A stretch of 12,353 bases of DNA from Deltaproteobacteria bacterium (lineage in GTDB: Bacteria; Desulfobacterota; Desulfobaccia; Desulfobaccales; 0-14-0-80-60-11): contig VGSO01000048.1 of the NCBI GenBank assembly GCA_016874945.1, positions 1 to 12,353 on the forward strand, in the 5' to 3' direction. The position numbers and the translations under genes are program-made. This document shows, piece after piece, positions 1 to 6,406 of the stretch (positions are counted from its first letter, which is position 1; the number at the start of each line of letters is the position of its first letter). The notes below the pieces were generated by a model. The model made no database searches, was not told where the DNA came from, and saw nothing but the letters and a program-made list of their open reading frames with translations.

Positions 1-419
1 TCGGTCAGAGAGGGGAGGGGGGGCAGTTCTCCGGAAGCCAGACGACGCAGCACCGCGTTGATGAAGCCCCGGTGGGCCTGGGGGAGCCGACGCTCCCGGG
101 CCATTTCCCCGGCTTCGTGCACCGCGGCCCGGGCCGGCACCCTATCCAGCATCAGAATTTGCAAGGCCGCCAGCCGCAGGATAAGAAGGACCCGGGGGTG
201 AAGTTTTTTTAACGGCAGGTTGGCAAGCCGGGATAAATAGTAATCCAGGCGGATTTCCCAGCGCTTCGCCCCCTGGACCAATTCCAGCAGAAAGGCCCGG
301 TCCCGGCGGCTCATATCCGGGTGGCGCGCCGCGGCCCGGGCCAGCAGTTCCTCCACGGAGCGCCCCCGGCGCTCCGCTGCGGCCAGGATGTCCAACGCCA
401 GGCGCCGGGGCTCGGAGCG
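1..419 (-). CDS. rsmB: 16S rRNA (cytosine-C5)-methyltransferase RsmB, N-terminal part (partial)
   Basis: The minus-strand frame reads through to the window edge, so only the N-terminal NusB-like RNA-binding domain is visible and the SAM-dependent methyltransferase domain lies outside. Recognisable stretches are LALDILAAAERRGRSVEELL, then RRDRAFLLELVQGAKRWEIR, a DYYLSRLANLPLKKLHPRV segment, and VHEAGEMARERRLPQAHRGF followed by INAVLRRL, the usual N-terminal pattern of RsmB/Fmu, which methylates C967 of 16S rRNA. The gene lies downstream of the PHP gene on the same strand. Its start is unclear: the open frame continues upstream to a TAA at 507-509 with no ATG or GTG, and the region just upstream is a heptamer repeat array. 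The first usable near-start is a TTG at 395. Family assignment is from recognised sequence pattern; the start is unresolved. Confidence 0.8.
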
Positions 420-475
420 GTTTTCGGCTTTCGGCTTTAGGTTTTCGGTTTTCAGTTTTGAGTGTCCGGTTTTAA
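420..475. repeat. Tandem heptamer array, GTTTTCG type
   Basis: Eight consecutive 7-nt units can be read: GTTTTCG, GCTTTCG, GCTTTAG, GTTTTCG, GTTTTCA, GTTTTGA, GTGTCCG, GTTTTAA. The array begins exactly where recognisable rsmB coding sequence ends and runs up to a REP-like palindrome at 478. The same GTTTTCG/GTTTTCA units recur after trpG at 9542-9576. Confidence 0.85.
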
Positions 476-477
476 AT

Positions 478-506
478 GCACAGCCGGGGGCGGCTGTGCT
501 ACATTT
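478..506 (-). repeat. REP-like palindrome with GTAG head (CAGCCG family, copy 1)
   Basis: GCACAGCCG (478-486) and CGGCTGTGC (491-499) form a perfect 9-bp stem with a GGGG loop, followed by CTACATT. Read on the minus strand this is GTAG immediately 5' of a palindrome, the layout known for REP elements mobilised by RAYT (TnpA-REP) transposases. Related copies are at 4692-4720 and 8858-8884. The REP identity is an inference from layout. Confidence 0.65.
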
Positions 507-534
507 TTATTATGGGGGTTGGGGGAGAGGGTTT

Positions 535-575
535 GGGAGAGGGGGCAGGGGCCGTCTTCCCCTGCCCCCTCTCCC
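535..575. repeat. Perfect 17-bp inverted repeat, purine/pyrimidine-rich
   Basis: Left arm 535-551 is fully complementary to right arm 559-575 around a 7-nt loop. It lies directly after the stop of the PHP gene (minus strand) and before rsmB. There is no U-run on the transcribed side, so a simple intrinsic terminator is not supported; it could be a repeat element, a processing hairpin or a weak terminator. Confidence 0.6.
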
Positions 576-584
576 AATAATTCT

Positions 585-1244
585 TTAGCCTCCCAGCCCC
601 GCCAAACGGCGGGCCAGGGCTTCGGCGCGGGCGAACAGGGTATGGCAGGCGGCCGCGTCCAGGCCCGCGCCCCGGGCCAGGCGCTCCGCCTCCTCCCGGG
701 TGATGAGGTCCCCGGGGCTGTGGGAGTCGGTATTGAGGATGAGAGAGGCCCCCGCCTCCAGGGCGGTCTTGGCCACGTGGCCGTTGGCCAGGCTGTGGCC
801 TTTGCGGGCGGAAATTTCGAGAAAAATGCCCCGTTCCCGGGCCAGGCGGGCTTCATCGGGGGTGAGGAGGCCGGGATGGGCCAGGATGTCGATGTCGGCT
901 TTTAGGGCCGCTCTATTCGTGCCTGGGGCCACCGGCTCCACCAGGGTTTCGCCGTGGATGACGATGAGGGGAACCCCCAGGGCCCGGGCCTCCTTGGTCA
1001 GGGGGCCGATGAGCCGGGGCGGCAGGTGGGTGAACTCCAGGCCGGGGATGAGGTGGGGCGGGTCGCCGCCGTTCAGGCTCCGGGCCGCGGCCTGGAGCCG
1101 GGCGAAGACCAGGTCGAAGTTGGAGGCGTCCACGTGATCGGTGACGCCCAGGAAACGGTAGCCCTTGACCTGGGCCCGGCGCCATAATTCCGCGGGAATG
1201 AGCTCGCCGTCTGAGTAAATGGAGTGGGTGTGCAGGTCGATCAT
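585..1244 (-). CDS. PHP-domain metal-dependent phosphoesterase (histidinol-phosphatase-like)
   Basis: A 219-residue protein covering a whole PHP domain. The metal-binding set is visible in order: DLHTHS with His5 and His7, SDG at 11-13, TDH with Asp36 and His37, GLEF with Glu70, IHGET with His98, AHPG with His123, and the C-terminal NTDSHS with Asp173 and His175. The family hydrolyses phosphoesters (histidinol phosphate, nucleoside phosphates or nucleotides) using two or three metal ions; the substrate here cannot be told, and no histidine genes are nearby. It probably belongs to the miaB-BFN-PHP-rsmB transcript. The region where its ribosome-binding site should be is occupied by a GCTTTCA heptamer array (1251-1285), leaving only a weak GAAAG before ATTTATG, so initiation may be inefficient or coupled to upstream translation. 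Confidence 0.88.
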   Translation of the reverse strand: MIDLHTHSIYSDGELIPAELWRRAQVKGYRFLGVTDHVDASNFDLVFARLQAAARSLNGGDPPHLIPGLEFTHLPPRLIGPLTKEARALGVPLIVIHGETLVEPVAPGTNRAALKADIDILAHPGLLTPDEARLARERGIFLEISARKGHSLANGHVAKTALEAGASLILNTDSHSPGDLITREEAERLARGAGLDAAACHTLFARAEALARRLAGLGG

Positions 1245-1250
1245 AAATCA

Positions 1251-1317
1251 GCTTTCAGCTTTCAGCTTTCAGCTTTCAGCTTTTAAAAAGCTGACGGCTG
1301 ATAGCTGACCGCTGACT
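1251..1317. repeat. Two-part heptamer array, GCTTTCA and GCTGACN units
   Basis: Five units of GCTTTCA (the last GCTTTTA) at 1251-1285 are joined through a short palindrome (AGCTTTT/AAAAGCT, 1278-1292) to four units of GCTGA[CT]N at 1290-1317. The array fills almost the whole gap between the BFN gene and the PHP gene, including the PHP gene's ribosome-binding region. Confidence 0.85.
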
Positions 1318-1319
1318 TG

Positions 1320-1820
1320 TTACATCTTATATTTGCCGAAATCTTCCGGGTCCAGTCCCTCCAGGATTTCCGTCCACTTCTTGGCGTCTTCGCTGGTGAT
1401 GGCCTCCTTGGCGCTCAAATCCACCCGCCGGGCTTTCTGGATAACCACTTCCGCCACGTAGATGGGGGCCTGGGTGCGCAAGGCCAGGGCGATGGCGTCG
1501 GAGGGCCGGGCGTCGATGGTCATTTCCTGTCCTTCCCGGGAGAGGTGAATGAGGGCGAAGTAGGTATTGTCCCGGAGATCGCAGATCTCCACCCGGCTGA
1601 TCTGAACTTTCATGAGGTCCATGACGTTTTTCATCAGGTCATGGGTCATGGGACGGGAGAATTTGATGTTTTCCAGTTCGCTGGCAATGGCGGTGGCCTC
1701 CAGCAGACCGATCCAGATGGGGACAGCCTTTTCCGACTCCACATCCTTCAGGATCATGATGGGACTGTTGGTGAAGGGGTCGATGGTCAGTCCCGAAACA
1801 GTCATCTGCCTCAACATCAT
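1320..1820 (-). CDS. BFN (DUF151) domain protein, bifunctional nuclease family
   Basis: A 166-residue protein typical of the bacterial BFN/DUF151 family. The hallmark opening SGLTIDPFTNSPIMILKD, the following VPIWIGLLEATAIASELE, the block RPMTHDLMKNVMDLM and the later RPSDAIALALR are all present. Family members are small putative nucleases (DNase/RNase activity was described for plant BFN-domain proteins); the bacterial role is poorly known, so nuclease activity is inferred from the family only. It follows miaB by 38 nt on the same strand. Two ATG codons lie in tandem (1820 and 1817). The AGGAGG at 1828-1823 is only 2 nt from the first and 5 nt from the second, so translation more likely begins at the second Met. 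Confidence 0.9.
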   Translation of the reverse strand: MMLRQMTVSGLTIDPFTNSPIMILKDVESEKAVPIWIGLLEATAIASELENIKFSRPMTHDLMKNVMDLMKVQISRVEICDLRDNTYFALIHLSREGQEMTIDARPSDAIALALRTQAPIYVAEVVIQKARRVDLSAKEAITSEDAKKWTEILEGLDPEDFGKYKM

Positions 1821-1822
1821 AA

Positions 1823-1828
1823 CCTCCT
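1823..1828 (-). promoter_or_regulatory. Ribosome-binding site of the BFN gene
   Basis: A perfect AGGAGG on the minus strand. Its 5-nt spacing to the second of two tandem ATG codons (at 1817) favours that codon as the true start. Confidence 0.7.
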
Positions 1829-1858
1829 AGCGGCGCCTTGGGGCGAAGCCGCCGCCGC

Positions 1859-3193
1859 TCAGGCCGGGGGCGGGGTTTCCACCCGCCGTCCTTTTAAGGA
1901 ATGTGGGTGGGCCTCGGTGATTTCCACCTGAATCAGGCGGCCCATCAGGTCCTGGGGTCCATGGAAGTTCACCACCTGGTTGGTCCGCAGCCGGCCGCAG
2001 AGTTCGCGGGAAGAGCGTTTGCTAGTGCTTTCCACCAAGACCTCCCGAATCTGGCCCACCAGGCGGCGGTGGGCCGCCAGAGTCAGCTCATCCTGGAGGG
2101 ACTGGAGGCGGGCCAGGCGCTCAGCTTTAACGTCCTCGGGCGCCTGGCCGGGAAAGGCCGCGGCCCGGGTCTGGGGCCGGGATGAATATTTAAAAGAAAA
2201 AGCCTGGTCGAAACGGGCCTGGCGCATCAAATCCAGGGTCTGTTCAAAATCTGCCGCGGTCTCCCCGGGAAAGCCTACGATGAGGTCGGTGGACAGGGCC
2301 AGGCCGGGGCAGGACTGACGCAAACGGATCACCTTATCCAAGTATTCCTCCCGGGTGTAGCCCCGGTTCATGGCTTTGAGGATGGGGTTGGACCCCGACT
2401 GCACCGGCAGGTGCAAATGTTCGCACAACGCCGAAAGTTCGCCAAAGGCGACAATAAGCTCGTCGGACAGGTCCCGGGGGTGGGAAGTGGCGAAGCGCAG
2501 GCGCTGGAGGCCCCGCAGGGAGGCCACCCGGCGCAGCAGTTCCGGAAAGGCCACCGGTTCCCGCAGACCCCGGCCGTAGGAGTTGACGTTTTGGCCCAGA
2601 AGAGTGACCTCCAGGCCGCCCGCGGCCAGGAACCCCCGGATTTCCCGGATAATGTCATCGGCCTCCCGGCTGTATTCCCGGCCCCGGACGTAGGGCACCA
2701 CGCAAAAGGAGCAGAAATTGTCGCATCCTTGCATGATGGTGACGAAGGTCTGGGCCGGGTAAGACTCCCAGCTTCGGGGAGGCAGGTCCGGGAAGCGCCG
2801 GTTCAGTTCCACGTCCACCGGGCGTTCTCCGGCCGCGGCCCGGGCCACCAACTGGGGCAAGCGGTAAATGCCGTGGGCCCCGAAGACCAGGTCCAGGTGG
2901 GGGGCGGCGCCCAGGAGGCGGTCCCCCTCCTGCTGGGCCACACAACCGCCCACCCCTAGAATGAGTTGGGGACGGCGCTTTTTTAGGGCCTTGAGACTGC
3001 CCAGGAGGCTCCGCACCTTTTCCTCGGATTTGCGGCGAATGGCGCAGGTGTTGATCAGATAAATATCCGCTTCTTCCGGGCGATCCGTAAGGAGATATTG
3101 GTCAGACAGGACCTGGGCCATCCCCTCCGAATCCGCCACGTTCATTTGGCAGCCGAAAGTGCGGATAAACAATTTCTTTTTCTGCGCCTGCAT
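1859..3193 (-). CDS. miaB: tRNA-2-methylthio-N6-dimethylallyladenosine synthase MiaB
   Basis: A 444-residue radical-SAM methylthiotransferase that adds the methylthio group to N6-isopentenyladenosine at position 37 of tRNAs reading U-starting codons. Domain order is complete. The N-terminal UPF0004 domain has the auxiliary [4Fe-4S] cysteines Cys15 (FGCQMN), Cys50 (NTCAIR) and Cys84 (GGCVAQ). The radical-SAM core has CDNFCSFC with Cys157, Cys161 and Cys164, followed by VPYVRGREYSR, GQNVNSYG and HLHLPVQSGSNPIL. A C-terminal TRAM RNA-binding domain covers about residues 375-440. FGCQMN and GQNVNSYG are typical of MiaB rather than MtaB or RimO. It is the first gene of the minus-strand cluster; a promoter-like TTGACA-17-TAAATA lies immediately upstream with its predicted +1 at the ATG itself. 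Confidence 0.96.
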   Translation of the reverse strand: MQAQKKKLFIRTFGCQMNVADSEGMAQVLSDQYLLTDRPEEADIYLINTCAIRRKSEEKVRSLLGSLKALKKRRPQLILGVGGCVAQQEGDRLLGAAPHLDLVFGAHGIYRLPQLVARAAAGERPVDVELNRRFPDLPPRSWESYPAQTFVTIMQGCDNFCSFCVVPYVRGREYSREADDIIREIRGFLAAGGLEVTLLGQNVNSYGRGLREPVAFPELLRRVASLRGLQRLRFATSHPRDLSDELIVAFGELSALCEHLHLPVQSGSNPILKAMNRGYTREEYLDKVIRLRQSCPGLALSTDLIVGFPGETAADFEQTLDLMRQARFDQAFSFKYSSRPQTRAAAFPGQAPEDVKAERLARLQSLQDELTLAAHRRLVGQIREVLVESTSKRSSRELCGRLRTNQVVNFHGPQDLMGRLIQVEITEAHPHSLKGRRVETPPPA

Positions 3194-3199
3194 GACTCT

Positions 3200-3228
3200 T
3201 ATTTATTCTAAAGTCCGGCGATTGTCAA
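3200..3228 (-). promoter_or_regulatory. Predicted sigma-70-type promoter of miaB
   Basis: On the minus strand a perfect TTGACA (3228-3223) is followed after 17 nt by TAAATA (3205-3200). The A of the miaB ATG lies 7 nt past the -10, where transcription would be expected to start. The -10 match is only moderate. Confidence 0.45.
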
Positions 3229-3253
3229 CCTCGGGAGCCTGGACAGGGAGGGC

Positions 3254-3281
3254 AGGTGTCAGGTGTCAGGTGTCAGGTTTT
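3254..3281. repeat. Heptamer array, AGGTGTC type
   Basis: Three exact AGGTGTC units followed by AGGTTTT. It is close to the reverse complement of the TGAAACC array at 3375-3395, so the two face each other across about 70 AT-rich bases between the divergent miaB and rhomboid genes. Confidence 0.8.
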
Positions 3282-3350
3282 AATGTTTGGGGGTTAAGAT
3301 TTTTATGATAAAAGGAAATCAATTGCCATTATAAATTCATCTTGAAATTC

Positions 3351-3396
3351 TAAGAACCTAAGAACCTAAGAACCTGAAACCTGAAACCTGAAACCT
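3351..3396. repeat. Octamer/heptamer array, TAAGAACC then TGAAACC
   Basis: Three exact TAAGAACC octamers (3351-3374) change directly to three exact TGAAACC heptamers (3375-3395). It ends 17 nt before the rhomboid gene start. The switch of unit length inside one array suggests slippage or conversion between related units. Confidence 0.85.
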
Positions 3397-3413
3397 GATT
3401 CGCGGAGTCCTCC

Positions 3414-4145
3414 ATGTTCTTCCCCCTGCGCGGGTCGCCGGCGAAAAGATATTGGCCGTATATCACCCTGGGTTTGATTGGGGTCAATCTGGCGCTGTTC
3501 GCCTACCAGCTTCACATCGGCCCCAAGGCCTCCCTGTACCTGTTCGCCCAGAAGGGCGCGGTGGCCGCCAAGCTGAGCCAGGTCAAGCTGTCCAGCCTCC
3601 GCCAGGCATTGGGGCTGGTCCCCACCATGTTCACCTCGCTCTTTCTCCACGCCGGGTGGGTCCATCTTATCGGCAACATGTGGTTTCTCTGGGTCTTCGG
3701 GGAAGGCTTGGAAGACGAACTGGGGCACTGGCGGTACCTGGCTTTTTACTTTTTCTGCGGATTTTTTTCCTGTATTTTCCATATCCTGGCCGCCAGCAGC
3801 CTCACCGCCCCTTTGATCGGGGCCAGCGGCGCCATAGCCGGGGTGCTGGGGGGTTATATGCTGCTGCGGCCCAAATCCCCTATCCATACCCTGGTCTTAT
3901 GGCGGCTCAAAGTGGAGTTTACCACTTTGCCGGCCTTTCTATGGCTGGGTTTGTGGCTGGCCCTGCAGTTTTACGGACTGCGCCAGGGGGGCGCGGTGGC
4001 CTGGATGGCCCATCTGGGGGGGTTTTTTATCGGCCTGTTTACGGTGAAACTTTTTATGCCTTTAACTGCCGGGGCAGCCGCGGCCCCGGCTGCGGTTAAA
4101 GCAAATCCCAAGAAAGGCGCTGGAAAGAGCAAAAAGAAACGTTAA
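3414..4145 (+). CDS. Rhomboid family intramembrane serine protease
   Basis: A 243-residue polytopic membrane protein. Hydrophobic segments are evident near residues 15-32, 82-98, 107-128, 134-151, 174-188 and 196-214, matching the six-helix rhomboid core. The catalytic serine is in GASG (Ser138) and the partner histidine in the last helix, MAHLGGFFIG (His200). The conserved HLIGN of the second helix (His84, Asn88) is present, as is the preceding TSLFLHAGW loop. Rhomboids cleave transmembrane substrates within the membrane; the substrate here is unknown. The lysine-rich tail (about residues 229-243) is probably cytosolic. The start is supported by GGAG 6 nt before the ATG. It is the first gene of a plus-strand run and lies directly after a repeat array. 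Confidence 0.95.
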   Translation: MFFPLRGSPAKRYWPYITLGLIGVNLALFAYQLHIGPKASLYLFAQKGAVAAKLSQVKLSSLRQALGLVPTMFTSLFLHAGWVHLIGNMWFLWVFGEGLEDELGHWRYLAFYFFCGFFSCIFHILAASSLTAPLIGASGAIAGVLGGYMLLRPKSPIHTLVLWRLKVEFTTLPAFLWLGLWLALQFYGLRQGGAVAWMAHLGGFFIGLFTVKLFMPLTAGAAAAPAAVKANPKKGAGKSKKKR

Positions 4146-4249
4146 TCTTAGGCTTTTCAATGGAAGGGCTACAAAAGACTCTGCCAAGGCGCAAGGTCCA
4201 AATACTTAAAAAATCCGCAGAAACGCATCCGCCTTGAAAGGAGCGGTCT

Positions 4250-4693
4250 ATGCAATATAGTGAAGGCAGGCTGGGGCGCATCTTTGCACTGCGCTTGGAG
4301 GAAGGGGAGCGTCTGAACGACACCATCGAAGCCTTTGCCCGGGAACGGGGAATCAGCTGCGCCATGGCCATTTTCCTGGGCGGCTCCGGGGACGGCAGCC
4401 AAGTGGTGGTAGGCCCCGAGGCCAACCGGGGCGACGCCATCATTCCCCTGGTTCACACCCTGGGCGGGTCCCAGGAGGTGCTGGCCGTGGGCACCCTTTT
4501 TCCCAACGAAGCCGGCGTCCCCCTGCTCCACATGCACGCCGCGGCCGGCCGGGAAGGGGGAGCCACGGTGGGCTGCACCCGGGCCGGGGTGGAGGTGTGG
4601 CTGGTGGGCGAAGTGGTTATATTGGAAATTATCGGGGCCGCCGGGGTCCGCAAAAAAGACCCGGCCACGGGGTTTCAACTGCTGGGGTTTTAA
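4250..4693 (+). CDS. PPC domain (DUF296) protein
   Basis: A 147-residue single-domain protein of the plants-and-prokaryotes-conserved (PPC/DUF296) family. The pattern is clear: an N-terminal RIFALRLEEGERLNDTIEAF, the GGSGDGSQVVVGPE turn, then PLLHMHAAAGREGGATVGC followed by a GVEVWLVGEVVILEI strand. His94 and His96 in HMHA are the likely metal ligands. Plant members join PPC to an AT-hook and bind DNA; bacterial stand-alone members form trimers of unknown role, so DNA binding should not be assumed. The start is supported by AGGAG about 7 nt before the ATG. The stop TAA (4691-4693) overlaps the edge of a degenerate REP-like palindrome. Confidence 0.88.
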   Translation: MQYSEGRLGRIFALRLEEGERLNDTIEAFARERGISCAMAIFLGGSGDGSQVVVGPEANRGDAIIPLVHTLGGSQEVLAVGTLFPNEAGVPLLHMHAAAGREGGATVGCTRAGVEVWLVGEVVILEIIGAAGVRKKDPATGFQLLGF

Positions 4694-4720
4694 TGTGGAA
4701 CAGCCGCCCCCGGCCTGTGG
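4692..4720 (+). repeat. Degenerate REP-like palindrome with GTGG head (CAGCCG family, copy 3)
   Basis: GTGGAACAGCCG (4695-4706), CCCC, then CGGCCTGTGG. Reverse-complemented, it aligns with the copies at 478-506 and 8858-8884, including the flanking ACATT, with one inserted base in one arm and GTGG instead of GTAG. It is inverted relative to the other two and overlaps the stop codon of the PPC gene. Confidence 0.55.
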
Positions 4721-4801
4721 GAAGCTTGGTATGGCATTACCAGGTGTTCACCGGGCAGAGGCCGGTGCCACTAAATTATGGCTGGGTATCATAGTCGCCA
4801 C

Positions 4802-4806
4802 AAGGA
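4802..4806 (+). promoter_or_regulatory. Ribosome-binding site that fixes the phosphatase start
   Basis: AAGGA sits 7 nt before the ATG at 4814. The in-frame ATG at 4778 has no comparable site and would add 12 non-conserved residues, so 4814 is preferred. Confidence 0.65.
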
Positions 4807-4813
4807 ACCGCAC

Positions 4814-5590
4814 ATGCTGGCAAAAATCATCGCCACCGGCCGCCAAGCCGCCCTGGCCGCGGGCGCGGTGCTGCGCCAAAACTACCTCCAGCCCCACCAG
4901 GTCATGCTCAAAGGGGCCATCGACCCGGTGACCGAAACGGACCTCCAGTCCCAGGAAACCATCATCACCCTCATCCGCCAGGCCTTCCCGGACCACGGCT
5001 TCCTGGCCGAGGAGGGCAAGGTAGGGGCGGGGTCTCCCCGCCCGCACCGCTGGATCATCGACCCCCTGGACGGCACGGTGAACTTCGCCCACGGGTTCCC
5101 CATGTTCTGCGTGTCCATCGCCTTTGAAGCGGAAGGCGTCTTAAAATACGGGGTGATTCACGATCCCTTAAGGGACGAGCTATTTGAGGCGGTGCAAGGG
5201 CAGGGGGCCACCTTGAACGGCAGGCCCATCCGGGTGTCCACCACCGACCGCCTGGACCGGGCGCTGTTGGCCACGGGGTTTCCCTACGACATTAGGGAGC
5301 GCCTGCCTGAAACCCTGGCCCGCCTGGGCCGGATGCTGGGCGTGGCCCAGGGGGTGCGCCGGGCCGGGTCCGCGGCCCTGGACATGGCCTACGTGGCCTG
5401 CGGCCGCTTCGACGGCTTCTGGGAGGAAAATCTCAAACCCTGGGACACCGCCGCGGGGTGCTTATTGATCGAAGAGGCGGGGGGGAGGATTACGACGTTC
5501 AGCGGGGAGAATTATGATATTTATGCGCCAAATATTGTGGCGAGTAATGGGATGGTACAAATCCAAATCCTAAAGATGTTAACGACTTAA
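4814..5590 (+). CDS. Inositol monophosphatase family protein (SuhB-like)
   Basis: 258 residues from the chosen start. The family's metal-binding signatures are intact: EEG with Glu66/Glu67, DPLDGTVNF with Asp83, Asp86, Gly87 and Thr88, and the C-terminal KPWDTAAG with Asp211. The fold hydrolyses phosphomonoesters such as inositol-1-phosphate with Mg2+; related paralogues act on fructose bisphosphate or PAP, so the substrate is not certain. It follows the PPC gene by 120 nt. The last 30 or so codons (from about 5485) are AT-richer and use codons such as AGG, GGG and ATT unlike the strongly GC-rich body. The TAA at 5588-5590 overlaps the stop of the convergent accessory gene, suggesting the 3' end was joined to foreign DNA. 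Confidence 0.93.
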   Translation: MLAKIIATGRQAALAAGAVLRQNYLQPHQVMLKGAIDPVTETDLQSQETIITLIRQAFPDHGFLAEEGKVGAGSPRPHRWIIDPLDGTVNFAHGFPMFCVSIAFEAEGVLKYGVIHDPLRDELFEAVQGQGATLNGRPIRVSTTDRLDRALLATGFPYDIRERLPETLARLGRMLGVAQGVRRAGSAALDMAYVACGRFDGFWEENLKPWDTAAGCLLIEEAGGRITTFSGENYDIYAPNIVASNGMVQIQILKMLTT

Positions 5591-6393
5591 GAACGTTTCT
5601 CAAAATTCTTAATAAGATCAGCAAATTTTACCAAATCATTTTTCATGGGTAAATTAAATATTTCTGTCATACTCTGACAAATATTTCGGAAATAAGAGAG
5701 ATTCAATAATATAGCTTGAAAAAAATATTGCTTATCGCTATCGGGATCGTAGTCAGGATCAAATTTCAGGATTCCTGTTTGCGCTCTGGGCAATGTAGCG
5801 ATAGGATCAAGATGGTCAATCCAACTTAATGCTTTATAACCTTGTTCGTAATGTTCTGATAAGCCAGCATTCTTCGCCATCTTATAGATTGATATTGGTT
5901 CATGCCAATGCTTTGCTTCTACAAGCTTTCCCTTTTTCCTAAATTTATATAAATGATCTACTTCAGCCAAATTATTTTTTAATTCTTCTATGAACTCTTT
6001 ATCATAATTATCAGCTGCTTCATTGATTAAATTTTGCCACATTTTCCAAGCCCAACCTAAATACCGTCTACTTCGTTCATCTCGTTTTTCCACATCCTCG
6101 CAAATAATCCAATGAAAAATGAAAAATAAATTCATTAGACTCCTTAATATTATTAAAGCGCATCTAACCATTCCCTCTTCGCAAAGCATCTTAATTGATA
6201 GGAACCTACCATAAGCTTCGCCGAATAATATTGCTGCACATTTCTCAAAAGGTTTGCTTCTTGCATGCAATAGATCCTCATCATTCATTTTTATCATAAT
6301 TTTATTTGCTATTTGTAATAGGTCCCTTGAAGAAGATAACAATTCATTAAAATCATTATTTATTCTCGCTTTTATTTCATCAATCGATTTCAT
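5587..6393 (-). CDS. DUF5677-type hypothetical protein in AT-rich island
   Basis: About 268 residues if started at the ATG at 6393. The central part, FEKCAAILFGEAYGRFLSIK followed by CALIILRSLMNLFFIFHWII, resembles the DUF5677 pattern in which helices surround a conserved RSL/E segment. No catalytic motif or signal peptide is evident and the function is unknown. The open frame extends to 6459, but that start would overlap hicA by more than 50 nt; 6393 leaves a 13-nt gap. The ribosome-binding site is poor, which fits translational coupling to hicA. The gene is strikingly AT-rich (ATA, AAT and TTA common) against its GC-rich neighbours, a sign of horizontal transfer. Its stop TAA overlaps the opposite-strand stop of the phosphatase gene. 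Confidence 0.7.
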   Translation of the reverse strand: MKSIDEIKARINNDFNELLSSSRDLLQIANKIMIKMNDEDLLHARSKPFEKCAAILFGEAYGRFLSIKMLCEEGMVRCALIILRSLMNLFFIFHWIICEDVEKRDERSRRYLGWAWKMWQNLINEAADNYDKEFIEELKNNLAEVDHLYKFRKKGKLVEAKHWHEPISIYKMAKNAGLSEHYEQGYKALSWIDHLDPIATLPRAQTGILKFDPDYDPDSDKQYFFQAILLNLSYFRNICQSMTEIFNLPMKNDLVKFADLIKNFEKRS

Positions 6394-6406
6394 AATGATT
6401 AATAGA

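Noticed and set aside
1251..1317. Heptamer arrays as iterons of a replication origin
   Set aside because: Units are short, differ between arrays, and there is no initiator gene, DnaA-box cluster or single AT-rich unwinding region beside them.
4146..4249. Gap between the rhomboid and PPC genes examined for a promoter or terminator
   Set aside because: No convincing -35/-10 pair or hairpin with T-run was found; only the ribosome-binding site near its end is clear.
4750..4770. Short CACCGG/CCGGTG hairpin before the phosphatase gene
   Set aside because: A 6-bp stem in GC-rich DNA with no T-run is expected by chance; no function can be supported.
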